Positions 12,967-21,363 of a DNA stretch of 64,000 nucleotides are shown in pieces. This stretch comes from JAOUJD01 sp963726405 (lineage in GTDB: Bacteria; Pseudomonadota; Gammaproteobacteria; Burkholderiales; Burkholderiaceae_F): the NCBI GenBank assembly GCA_963726405.1, contig CAVSCF010000007.1, forward strand, positions 78,410 through 142,409, in the 5' to 3' direction. The translations under genes were made by a program, and so were the position numbers. Under the pieces are notes generated by a model. The model had not been told where the DNA came from and made no database searches. It saw only the letters and a list, made by a program, of their open reading frames with translations. Within the stretch, counting starts at the first letter, position 1. Each line of letters opens with the position of its first letter.

Positions 12967-14110
12967 TCAGGTGTCGCCGATGGCGAACAGCCGCTGGTGC
13001 TCCTTCATGGCATAACGGTCGGTCATGCCGGCGACGTAGTCGGCGATGGCGCGCGCCCGGTCCTCGGCCACCTCTCGCCTGATGGTCGAGGGGCAGCAGA
13101 CGCGGCTCGTCGTAGAAGGCGGCGAAAAGGTCGGCGACGATGCGCTTCGCCTTCGTCGTCATCCGCATGACGCGGAAATGCCGGTAGAGGTTGTGCAGCA
13201 GGAAGGACTTGAGCGCGTCCGCCTCGCTTCGGACCTCCGGCGAGAACGAAACGAGCGGGGCGGCCTGCCTGACATCGTCGACGCTCGCCGGCTGCGCGGC
13301 CGCGATGCGCCGCGCGCTCTCGCTCGCGAGGTCGACGATCAGCGTGTTGATCATCCGTCGCACCGTTTCGTTCACCATGCGGCGTTCGCCGATCTCCGGA
13401 AACTGCGCCCGCACTTCGTTCGCGTGGCGAGCGAACAGCGGCACGTCCTCCAGCTGGCCGAGCTGCAGCAGCCCCGAACGCAGCCCGTCGTCGATGTCGT
13501 GGTTGTTGTAGGCGATCTCGTCGGCGAGGTTGGCGATCTGCGCCTCCAGGCTCGGCTGCCGCTTCTGCAGGAAGCGCTCGCCCAGTTCGCCGAGCTTGCG
13601 TGCGTTCTCCGGCGAACAGTGCTTCAGGATGCCTTCGCGCGTCTCGAACGAGAGGTTGAGTCCGTTGAAGGCGCCGTAGCGCTCCTCGAGCTCGTCGACC
13701 ACGCGCAGCGACTGCAGGTTGTGCTCGAAGCCGCCGTGCGCCTTCATGCACTCGTGCAGCGCATCCTGCCCGGCGTGGCCGAACGGCGTGTGGCCAAGGT
13801 CGTGCGCCAGCGAGATCGCCTCGACGAGGTCGTCGTTGACCCCGAGCTGGCGCGCGATGGCGCGGCCGATCTGCGCGACTTCGAGCGAGTGCGTCAGGCG
13901 CGTGCGGAAGAGGTCGCCTTCGTGATTGACGAAGACCTGCGTCTTGTACTCGAGGCGGCGGAACGCGCTCGAATGGATCACCCTGTCGCGGTCGCGCTGG
14001 AACGCGGTCCGTCCCGGGGATTCGGGCTCCCGGTGACGCCGTCCGCGCGAGTGCTCCGCATGCGCCGCGTAAGCAGCGAGGCCGGCGATGTCGGAGGTGC
14101 GCGCCGTCAC
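12967..14110 (-). CDS. dgt: Deoxyguanosinetriphosphate triphosphohydrolase-like protein (frameshifted)
   Basis: An HD-domain dNTP triphosphohydrolase releasing triphosphate from dGTP. The motifs are FRRLEYKTQVF, THSLEVAQIGR and the HD pair HDLGHTPFGHAG. The start is a GTG whose next base completes the aroB stop (GTGA overlap), indicating translational coupling. One extra C near 13078-13079 breaks the frame; removing it joins LDHQ to REVAEDRARAIADYVAGMTD and yields about 380 residues, a normal family length, ending at 12967. Without correction the frame would run on through the REP palindrome into the RAYT gene. I believe the gene is functional and the indel a sequence error, but a real truncation is possible. 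Confidence 0.85.
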
Positions 14111-15186
14111 CGGAATCCACCGGCCGTGAGCGTCTCGCGCACCAGCGGCTCCGGCACCGCGCGCTGCACCGCCCGTCCGATCCGCTCCAGCACGATGTAG
14201 CGCACCGTGCCTGCCTCGGCCTTCTTGTCGCCGCGCATGCTCTGCAGCGCGTGCTCCGCGTTCAACCCCTCGATGCGCGGCGGCAGCCCGGCGAGCGCCA
14301 CCGCATGCTCGACGCTGCGCACGTCGCGGTCGTCGAGCAGGCCCAGGCGCCGCGACAGATCGGCCGCCAGCACCATGCCGCATCCCACCGCCTCGCCGTG
14401 CAGCCACTGCGTGTAACCGGTCAGCGCCTCGATGGCGTGCCCGAAGGTGTGGCCGAGGTTCAGCAGCGCGCGCTCGCCCGACTCCCGTTCGTCCCGTCCG
14501 ACGACGCCCGCCTTGATCTCGCACGAGCGGCCGATGGCGCGCGCGAGCGCCGCCGGTTCCCGCCCGCGCAGGGCCGGAAGATCGCCGACGACGGCGTCGA
14601 AGTACGCGGCATCCGCGAGCAGGCCGTGCTTCAGGATCTCCGCAAGCCCCGCCGCCAGTTCGCGCGATGGCAGCGTCTGCAGCACGTCCATGTCCGAGAC
14701 CACCACGCTCGGCTGGTGGAACGCACCGATCAGGTTCTTGCCGCTCGGATGATTGATGCCGGTCTTGCCGCCGACGGACGAGTCGACCTGCGCAAGCAGC
14801 GTGGTGGGCACCTGGACCGCGCGGATACCCCGCATGTAGATCGAGGCGGCGAAGCCCGCGAGGTCCCCGATCACGCCGCCGCCAAGCGCGACGACCACGC
14901 TCCTTCGGTCCGCGCCGTGCGCCACCAGCGCATCGAGGATGCGCGACACGCTGTCCCACTGCTTGGTGTGTTCGCCGTCCGGCAACCGCACCAGCGCCGT
15001 CGTGGCCACCGGTCGCAGCGCGTCAAGCGCCAGGTCGCCGTACAGGGGGCCGACGACGTCGTTGGTGACGACGAGGATCGACGTCGGCGCAAGAGGCGCC
15101 ACGAACTCTGCGAGCCGGGCCAGCAGGCCGGTGCCGACGTGGATCGAGTATGTGCGGTCGGTGAGTGCGACCGTGATGCTGCGCAT
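14107..15186 (-). CDS. aroB: 3-dehydroquinate synthase
   Basis: The second step of the shikimate pathway, converting DAHP to 3-dehydroquinate with NAD and a divalent metal. The 359-residue protein shows the NAD-binding segments LPDGEHTKQW and GGGVIGDLAGFAA, the substrate region SSVGGKTGINHPSGKN, and metal ligands including HGEAVG and LGHTFGHAIE. It lies 9 bp after aroK and overlaps the dgt GTG start by three bases, forming an aroK-aroB-dgt transcription unit. Confidence 0.96.
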   Translation of the reverse strand: MRSITVALTDRTYSIHVGTGLLARLAEFVAPLAPTSILVVTNDVVGPLYGDLALDALRPVATTALVRLPDGEHTKQWDSVSRILDALVAHGADRRSVVVALGGGVIGDLAGFAASIYMRGIRAVQVPTTLLAQVDSSVGGKTGINHPSGKNLIGAFHQPSVVVSDMDVLQTLPSRELAAGLAEILKHGLLADAAYFDAVVGDLPALRGREPAALARAIGRSCEIKAGVVGRDERESGERALLNLGHTFGHAIEALTGYTQWLHGEAVGCGMVLAADLSRRLGLLDDRDVRSVEHAVALAGLPPRIEGLNAEHALQSMRGDKKAEAGTVRYIVLERIGRAVQRAVPEPLVRETLTAGGFR

Positions 15187-15195
15187 CGGGCGATT

Positions 15196-15738
15196 CTACG
15201 GCGCGGCCGCGACGAGCTGGCGCACGGCAGGATCGTCCAGCAGCCGACGCACCAGCCGGCGCGGGTTGGCCGACGCCGACTGAAAAGTGATGTGCGCGGT
15301 CTGCTCGTACAGCGGCTCGCGCTGCATCAGCAGTTCGTCGATGCGCGCTCGCGGGTCGGCTGTCTGCAGCAAGGGGCGCGATCGGTCGTTGCGTGTCCGG
15401 CGATGGATTTCATCCGCATTCGCGCGCAGGTACAGCACCAGCCCGCGATCATGAAGGCGGCGGCGCGTTTCCTCGTTGAGGACGGCGCCGCCCCCGGTGG
15501 CCAGCACGATGCCGGGGCGCTGAGTGAGTTCATCGAGCAACGCCGCCTCGCGCCGGCGGAAGCCCTCCTCGCCCTCGACCGAGAAGATGGTCGCGATCAA
15601 CGCGCCGCTGCGCGCTTCGAGTTCGCGGTCGGCATCCACGAAATCGAAGCCCAGCGCCTGGGCCAGCAGGCGTCCGACGGTGGTCTTGCCCGCTCCCATC
15701 ATCCCGATCAGGAACACGGAGCGCGGTCGTTCGGTCAT
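15196..15738 (-). CDS. aroK: Shikimate kinase
   Basis: A 180-residue P-loop kinase phosphorylating shikimate with ATP. It has Walker A GMMGAGKTTVGRLLA, the substrate-binding DADRE and EEGFRRRE (Arg), the GGGAVL loop and a lid-type NDRSRPLL region. First gene of aroK-aroB-dgt. It is separated from pilQ by a strong terminator at 15769-15796, so it probably has its own promoter in the short gap or reads through from the pil operon. Confidence 0.95.
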   Translation of the reverse strand: MTERPRSVFLIGMMGAGKTTVGRLLAQALGFDFVDADRELEARSGALIATIFSVEGEEGFRRREAALLDELTQRPGIVLATGGGAVLNEETRRRLHDRGLVLYLRANADEIHRRTRNDRSRPLLQTADPRARIDELLMQREPLYEQTAHITFQSASANPRRLVRRLLDDPAVRQLVAAAP

Positions 15739-15768
15739 GGCGCGAAGCGTACGTGAATGGTCGGGGCG

Positions 15769-15796
15769 AAAAAAAGGGCCGCCTCCGGGGCGGCCC
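15769..15796 (-). terminator. Intrinsic terminator after pilQ
   Basis: The stem GGGCCGCC / GGCGGCCC with a 5-nt loop is followed, on the minus strand, by seven T residues (15775-15769). It lies 18 nt past the pilQ stop and closes the pilMNOPQ operon. Confidence 0.9.
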
Positions 15797-15813
15797 TCGA
15801 TCCAGCTCCGTTC

Positions 15814-17940
15814 CTATCTCATCGCCGCATTGATCTTCTCGGAGATCACGCGCGGGGTGATGAAGATGATCAGCTCGGTGCGATCGTTGATCGTCGCGGT
15901 GTTCTTGAACAGGTAGCCGACCACCGGGAGATCCCCCAGCAGCGGCACTTTCGTGACGTCGGTGCGCTGCTGCTGCTCGTAGATGCCGCCGAGCACGACC
16001 GTGCCTCCGTTCTCAACCAGGACCTGGGTCTGGACGTTCTTGGTGTCGATCGACGGACCCGAAATCGTCTGCACGCCCACGCTGTCCTTGTTGACTTTGA
16101 CGTCGAGGAAGATAGCGCCTTCAGGAGTGATCTGGGGAGTGACTTCCAGCTTCAGGACCGCCTTGCGGAACGCCACCGAGGTCGCGCCGCTCGACGTTGC
16201 CTGCTGGTACGGAATCTCCGTGCCCTGCTCGATTGTCGCCTTGACCTTGTCGGCGGTCACCACGCGCGGGCTGGAGATGATCTTGCCGAGGCCGTCCGCC
16301 TCGAGGGCGTTCAGTTCCAGGTTGACGAGGCGCGTGAGGCTGCTGTTGAACAGCGTCAGGTTGAACTGCCCCGGATTGAAGCCGTTGATGCCGGACGCGG
16401 GCAGGTTGACGTTGCTGGGAATGGTGGAGACGCTGGACCCGGGAAGCGTGCCGAACAGGTTCTGCCCGCCGATCACCGACTCGTTGTTGACCTTGCCGAA
16501 GCCCAGGCGCACGCCGAGGTTGCGGCTGAACTTGTCGCTTGCCTCGACGATCCGCGCCTCGATCAGCACCTGCGGGACCGCGACGTCGATCCGCTGCAGC
16601 ATGCGCCTGACGTCTTCGAGCCGGGCGGGGGTGTCCTGCACGAACAGCTGGTTGGTACGCACATCGACCGCGACGCTGCCACGCTTGGAAACCAGGCGCT
16701 GCTTGTCGTCCGTCAGCAGCCTGCGAACGTCCTCGGCCTTCTGGTAATTGACGACGAAGGCCTCGGAGCGGAGCGGTTCCAGGTCTGCGATCTGGCTGCG
16801 CGATTCGAGTTCCAGCTTTTCCTTGGCGGCGATTTCGTCACGCGGCGCCACGAGCACCACGTTGCCGTTCTTGCGCATGTCGAGGCCCTTGGACTGCAGG
16901 ATGATGTCCAGCGCCTGGTCCCATGGCACGTCCTTCAGCCGCAGCGTGATCGTGCCGCCGACGGAATCGCTCGTGATGATGTTGAGGTTGGTGAAGTCGG
17001 CGATCACCTGCAGCAGCGACCGCACATCCACGTTCTGGAAGTTCAGCGACAGGCGCTCGCCCTGGTAGCCCTGCCGGGTGCCCTGGAACAGGCGCGCCGG
17101 ATCTTCCTTGACCGGGCGCACTTCGAGCACGAAGCGCGTGTCGCTCTGGTAGGCGTTGTGCTCCCACAGGCCGCGCGGCTCGATCACGAGGCGCGTGTTG
17201 TTGCCCTGCTGGCTCGCGCTGATCTGCGACACCGGCGTGGCGAAGTCGGAGACGTCAAGGCGACGCTTGAGCGTGTCGGGCAAGGTCGTGTTCATGAAGT
17301 CGACGACGACCGTGTTGCCCTGCTGGCGGATGTCGACGTTGGTGTTGGGATCGGTCAGGTCGACGACCACGCGGCCCTCGTTGTCGGCACCGCGACGGAA
17401 ATCGATGCCGCGCAGAGCCCGGTTGGCCGTGAAAGCGCCCGGACCGGCGACTGCCTGAGCCGCCACCGGAGCCGCCACGGGCGCAGCCGCCGGCGCAGAC
17501 GAACCGGCCGCAAAGGTCGCGGCCGCCGCACCGCCGATCGCGACGAGCACCCGCTTGCCGTCAACGGTGATGTTGTGGGTCACCGGACGCTTCAGGTTCA
17601 CGACGACGCGCGACCGGCCGCCGGACTGCACCACGTTGACCGATCGCACGTCGCCCTGGTTGAGTTCAACCGCATTCTTGCCGAGTCCGTTCACGGTCTG
17701 CGGCAGGTCGAGCGCGACGCGTGCGGGATTGGCGACGGAGAAGCTGGCCGGGACGCCGGAAGGCGCGTTCCTGAGCTCGATGGTGACCACCACTCCGGTG
17801 GTGGTCTGGGTCGCATCGATTCGCTCGATGGCGTTGTCGCTCGATGCCTGTGCCGCCGCCGTGCCGGCGATGGCAAGAAGACCGAGGGCCGCAGCGAATC
17901 GCGACACCCGGCTGGCCAGACCTTCAATGGTGATGCTCAT
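15814..17940 (-). CDS. pilQ: Type IV pilus secretin PilQ
   Basis: The outer-membrane secretin through which type IV pili are extruded; 708 residues. After a signal peptide (to about 32, TAAAQA) come two AMIN domains (peptidoglycan binding), a secretin/TonB short N-terminal domain (RLSLNFQNVDVRSLLQVIADF), an N1-type domain and the secretin beta-barrel domain ending GGIYEQQQRTDVTKVPLLGDLPVVGYLF...ELIIFITPRVI. The linker between AMIN domains is Ala/Pro-rich. The start ATG overlaps the pilP stop (ATGA). Confidence 0.96.
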   Translation of the reverse strand: MSITIEGLASRVSRFAAALGLLAIAGTAAAQASSDNAIERIDATQTTTGVVVTIELRNAPSGVPASFSVANPARVALDLPQTVNGLGKNAVELNQGDVRSVNVVQSGGRSRVVVNLKRPVTHNITVDGKRVLVAIGGAAAATFAAGSSAPAAAPVAAPVAAQAVAGPGAFTANRALRGIDFRRGADNEGRVVVDLTDPNTNVDIRQQGNTVVVDFMNTTLPDTLKRRLDVSDFATPVSQISASQQGNNTRLVIEPRGLWEHNAYQSDTRFVLEVRPVKEDPARLFQGTRQGYQGERLSLNFQNVDVRSLLQVIADFTNLNIITSDSVGGTITLRLKDVPWDQALDIILQSKGLDMRKNGNVVLVAPRDEIAAKEKLELESRSQIADLEPLRSEAFVVNYQKAEDVRRLLTDDKQRLVSKRGSVAVDVRTNQLFVQDTPARLEDVRRMLQRIDVAVPQVLIEARIVEASDKFSRNLGVRLGFGKVNNESVIGGQNLFGTLPGSSVSTIPSNVNLPASGINGFNPGQFNLTLFNSSLTRLVNLELNALEADGLGKIISSPRVVTADKVKATIEQGTEIPYQQATSSGATSVAFRKAVLKLEVTPQITPEGAIFLDVKVNKDSVGVQTISGPSIDTKNVQTQVLVENGGTVVLGGIYEQQQRTDVTKVPLLGDLPVVGYLFKNTATINDRTELIIFITPRVISEKINAAMR

Positions 17941-18506
17941 CGCTTGCTCCCTTGCCGCGACGCGGCCTCCTGCAACTCCAGCTTGGAAGGCCGTTCGACC
18001 CACTCGCCGGCAGCGTCCTGGACAATTTCCTTGAGTTCGACTTCTGTTTCGCTGATCTTCGTGACGAGTCCGAAATTCTGTCCCATGTAGTTCCCGACCT
18101 TGACCATGAAGGTCTGTCCGCCGGCGTCGATCAGCGCCGCATTGTTGCCCTGTTGCCGCATTGTGCCGACCATCTTCAACTGGTCGATGGGGTAGCCTTC
18201 CAGCACCTCCCGACGACGGTCCAGGTCGGGCTTGATGGCGCTGGCGCTCGCCCGAGACTGGGCCTGGCGCGCCACGGCGAGCACCATCTTCTGCGCGTCG
18301 AACGGATCGATCAGCGCCTTGCCCTCGTAGACGTAAGGCGAAAACTGCTTGGGTTCGGGGACCGGTTGCGTCGTCGGGCGCATCGTCTTGCGGGTGTCGT
18401 CCATCCACGCCCTGAGTTCGGCTTCATCGCCGCCACCGCAGCCGGCAAGCGTCGCCGCGAGCACGGCCAGGGCCATCGTGCGCCGGGGAGTCATCGGGAT
18501 GTTCAC
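17937..18506 (-). CDS. pilP: Type IV pilus assembly lipoprotein PilP
   Basis: A 189-residue inner-membrane lipoprotein linking the PilMNO platform to the PilQ secretin. It has a lipobox LAGC (Cys23), then a proline-rich stretch (TTQPVPEPKQFSPYVYEG), with the C-terminal HR-type beta domain (KMVGTMRQQGN...MVKVGNYMGQNFG). It overlaps pilO by four bases upstream and pilQ by four downstream. Confidence 0.95.
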   Translation of the reverse strand: MNIPMTPRRTMALAVLAATLAGCGGGDEAELRAWMDDTRKTMRPTTQPVPEPKQFSPYVYEGKALIDPFDAQKMVLAVARQAQSRASASAIKPDLDRRREVLEGYPIDQLKMVGTMRQQGNNAALIDAGGQTFMVKVGNYMGQNFGLVTKISETEVELKEIVQDAAGEWVERPSKLELQEAASRQGSKR

Positions 18507-19147
18507 TTGGCCGGCCCTTTCGCAGGTTGCTTCGCCTTGCGCTGCGCGGCGAGTTCGTCCTGGTCCAGGTACCGGTAGGTCTTGGCCGTGGCATCCAGGC
18601 TCAAGCTGCCGGCCTTGCCGCTCGTGATGCTCATGTTGTTCAACGTGACGATCCGCGGCAGGTTGGCGATGTCGCTCGCGAAGGCGCCGAGGTCGTGGTA
18701 CTTGCCCGACACCTTCACGGTGATCGGCAATTCGGCGTAGTACTCGCGGACATTGGTCTGGCCGGGTCGGAAGAGCTCGAAGTCCAGGCCGCGGCCGACG
18801 CCGGCCTGGTTGATGTCCGACAGAAGCGCGTCCATCTCCGACTTGCTCGGCAGCTGCTTCTCGAGCGTCAGCACGTACTGGCTGACCTGCTCGCGCTGCT
18901 TGCGCAGTTCGTCGAGGTTGATGGCCTGCTGCAGCTTGTTCTTGTACTCATCCTTGAGCTTGGTCTCTTCCGACTGGAGTTGCTCGAGCTGGTCCTTCTG
19001 TCCACTCCAGAGCGAGAACCAGCCGCCGACCGCGCAGGCGAGGATGACGAACAGCCACAGCGCGACGCGCGGGGCCATCGGCCAGGCGCCAACGTTGTCG
19101 AGCGTGAGGCCGCGGAACTGGGAGAGAAGATCGCGATTGCTTGCCAT
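18503..19147 (-). CDS. pilO: Type IV pilus assembly protein PilO
   Basis: A 214-residue bitopic inner-membrane protein that dimerises with PilN in the alignment subcomplex. A single membrane segment (about 27-47, VALWLFVILACAVGGWFSLW) is followed by a coiled coil (about 52-100) and a ferredoxin-like domain containing ELPITVKVSGKYHDLGAFASDIA. It starts 18 nt after the pilN stop. Confidence 0.95.
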   Translation of the reverse strand: MASNRDLLSQFRGLTLDNVGAWPMAPRVALWLFVILACAVGGWFSLWSGQKDQLEQLQSEETKLKDEYKNKLQQAINLDELRKQREQVSQYVLTLEKQLPSKSEMDALLSDINQAGVGRGLDFELFRPGQTNVREYYAELPITVKVSGKYHDLGAFASDIANLPRIVTLNNMSITSGKAGSLSLDATAKTYRYLDQDELAAQRKAKQPAKGPAK

Positions 19148-19165
19148 CGATGCCTCGTTCCCGGG

Positions 19166-19897
19166 CTATTTCTTCGGAGCCGGCGCGCTCGCAGGCGTCG
19201 ACGGCTTGGGAGTGGCGACGGCCGGGGTGGGCGTCGGTGTGACCGCTGCGCCGGATGTCGGGGTGGCGATCGGAGCCGCCGCCACCGCGGTGGGCGCCGC
19301 GCCAGCCTGCGCCTGCTGCTGCATCTGCGAGCGCTCGGGCGTGGGCTTCATGGTGAAGTTCAGCGAGAACTCGAAGACTCGGCGGTTGAGCCCGGCCGGC
19401 CCCTGTCCCGCGACCTTGATCTCGATGAGTTCCGGCTTCTCCAGCACCCGGGAATTGTTCTGGAGGTTGCGCAGGAACTCGGACACCCGCTCGTTCGAGG
19501 CCGCCCACCCGCTCACGTTGACGCGACGGTCTTCCTGCTTGATCGAGCGCAGGTAGATGCCCTCGGGAACCTGCTTGACGACCTCGTCGAGCAGATACAC
19601 CGGCTGGTTGCGGTCGGCCTGGAGGTCTTCCACCGCCCGCTGGCGCGCGCGCAGGCCGTCGATCTCCTGCCGCAGCGTGGCGATTTCCTTGATCTGCGTG
19701 TCGAGTTTGCGGTTCTCGTTGCGCACGAACTCGTTGCGCGCCTGCTGGCTCGAGATGTAGCCCTGCAAAATGGTCCAGACGACGCCGATCGTGACGACGC
19801 CGACGATCGCCGAGAGGGCCGTCATGCCCCAGAAGATCTTCTTCTTCAGCTCGCGCCGCGCCTCGCGGTGCGGCAATAGATTGATGCGCGGGGTCAT
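19166..19897 (-). CDS. pilN: Type IV pilus assembly protein PilN
   Basis: A 243-residue bitopic protein. The N-terminal INLLPHRE motif is the conserved tail that binds PilM; a membrane helix (about 22-45), a coiled coil and a ferredoxin-like fold follow. The start at 19897 (MTPRINLLPHR) overlaps the pilM stop (ATGA). The C-terminus has an unusual Ala/Pro/Thr-rich tail of about 45 residues (TPTPTPAVATPKPSTPAS), probably disordered in the periplasm. Confidence 0.95.
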   Translation of the reverse strand: MTPRINLLPHREARRELKKKIFWGMTALSAIVGVVTIGVVWTILQGYISSQQARNEFVRNENRKLDTQIKEIATLRQEIDGLRARQRAVEDLQADRNQPVYLLDEVVKQVPEGIYLRSIKQEDRRVNVSGWAASNERVSEFLRNLQNNSRVLEKPELIEIKVAGQGPAGLNRRVFEFSLNFTMKPTPERSQMQQQAQAGAAPTAVAAAPIATPTSGAAVTPTPTPAVATPKPSTPASAPAPKK

Positions 19898-20970
19898 TTG
19901 TCGAACCTCCGCATCGCCAGGCCGCACGGCGTCAGGAGAGCCGGCGCGTCGAGGCGCAGTTGCTTGTCGCGGATGTTCGGCGACACTTCCATCCCCTTGA
20001 AGGGCGAAATCACCGAGGTCGGCACCTGCGAGCGCTCCATCAGTGCGTCCGCCAGGCCGCTGATCACGGCCGAGCCGCCGGCCAGCATGATCTGGTCGAC
20101 GCGGCTGTACGGCGTCGACGTGAAGAAGAACTGCAGCGCGCGCGTGATCTCCGTGCTCGCCGTGTCGATGAAGGGCTTGAGCACCGCGGTCTCGTAGTCG
20201 GCCGGCAGGTCGCCGCTGCGTTTCTTCTGCTCCGCTTCCTCGGTCGGGATGCCGTAGGTGCGGGAAATGTCGCCGGTGAGCTGCTGCCCTCCGAAAGGCT
20301 GCTCGCGCTCGTAGATGGCGTCGCCGTCATGCATCACGGTGACGCTCGTCGTGTTCGCGCCGATGTAGAACACCGCGATGACCAGGCCCTCGCCGGCGTT
20401 CGGCAACTGCTCGATCAGGCGCTCGATGGCGGCGCGTGCCGCGTAGGACTCGACCTCGACGACGATCGGCTTCAGCCCGGCGGCCTGCGCAACCGCGACG
20501 CGGTCCTCGACCTTTTCCTTGCGCGAGGCGGCAATCAGCACTTCGACGTCGTCCGGCGCATTCGGAATTCCACCCAGCACCTGGAAATCGAGGCTGACTT
20601 CGTCCAGTGCAAACGGAATGTACTGGTTCGCCTCGCTCTCGACCTGCATCTCGAGTTCTTCTTCGCGCAGGTTGGCAGGCAGTGCAATTCGCTTGGTGAT
20701 GACCGCGGAGGCAGGCAGGGCCATCGCGACGTTGCGGACCTTGCCGCCGGCGCGGCGCCAGGCGCGCTTGACCGCATCGGCGACCACCTCGATCTTGTCG
20801 ATGTTGCCGTCGACCACGGCGCCGCGAGGCAGCGGCTCGATCGCATAGCGCTCGAGGCGCATGACGCCCTTGCCCGCTTCGGACAGCTCGACGATCTTGA
20901 CGCTGGACGACCCGATGTCGAGTCCGATCAGCGGCGGCGTTTTAGGCGAAAACGGCAGGTCAAAAGCCAA
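19894..20970 (-). CDS. pilM: Type IV pilus assembly ATPase-like protein PilM
   Basis: A 358-residue cytoplasmic actin/FtsA-like protein that binds the PilN N-terminus. It has phosphate-1 motif GLDIGSSSVKIVEL, phosphate-2 FYIGANTTSVTVMHDG and the adenosine loop LAGGSAVISGL. First gene of pilMNOPQ, with four-base overlaps at M/N, O/P and P/Q. It is divergent from ponA, a standard betaproteobacterial arrangement. Confidence 0.96.
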   Translation of the reverse strand: MAFDLPFSPKTPPLIGLDIGSSSVKIVELSEAGKGVMRLERYAIEPLPRGAVVDGNIDKIEVVADAVKRAWRRAGGKVRNVAMALPASAVITKRIALPANLREEELEMQVESEANQYIPFALDEVSLDFQVLGGIPNAPDDVEVLIAASRKEKVEDRVAVAQAAGLKPIVVEVESYAARAAIERLIEQLPNAGEGLVIAVFYIGANTTSVTVMHDGDAIYEREQPFGGQQLTGDISRTYGIPTEEAEQKKRSGDLPADYETAVLKPFIDTASTEITRALQFFFTSTPYSRVDQIMLAGGSAVISGLADALMERSQVPTSVISPFKGMEVSPNIRDKQLRLDAPALLTPCGLAMRRFDK

Positions 20971-21363
20971 GGTGACGCTCCCAGCGACGGTCGAAGCTCG
21001 AAATCGTGCTCAACGGGGCGTCCCAAGAGCGTCCGACGCACAGGGCATCCCCAATCCCTTTTTGCACCCGCTTGGACACCCGTTTTTCCTTATCTTTCGA
21101 GCGTTTACCGCGGTTTTGTCGGACGGCACTTGAGATCCTAGCAACATTAACAAAATCAGTACAAGCCCCGCATTCAGCCTAACCGTGCCCTCTTTGAGGG
21201 ATAAACAACGAACGATCCCGGCCGAGGTGAATCCAACTGCCACAGCGGTGCCGCACGGCGTTCCGCGAAGCCTTGAGTGACATAATCCACGACTCTTCGT
21301 GCAGCGAAACGCAAAAAAGCGGTCGCTCACACGTCCAGTTTCCCCTGCCGCAACCACGCCGAC
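20971..21363. other. Divergent promoter region between pilM and ponA
   Basis: A 393-bp gap with no credible coding sequence. It is locally AT-richer around 21130-21210. It contains a possible pilM promoter (21135-21164). On the plus strand a CATAAT hexamer at 21281-21286 could serve ponA, but I see no convincing -35 partner. Confidence 0.5.
21135..21164 (-). promoter_or_regulatory. Possible sigma-70 promoter for pilMNOPQ
   Basis: On the minus strand TTGTAC (21164-21159) and TAGGAT (21140-21135) are 18 bp apart, and the -10 is preceded by TGC as an extended element. Transcription would start near 21128, about 158 nt before pilM. The hexamers are imperfect, so this is tentative. Confidence 0.35.

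Noticed and set aside
12221..14959. A 912-codon fused aroB-dgt-transposase protein
   Set aside because: It arises from an out-of-frame stretch of aroB, the dgt gene with an extra base, and the separate transposase; each gene has its own start and stop.
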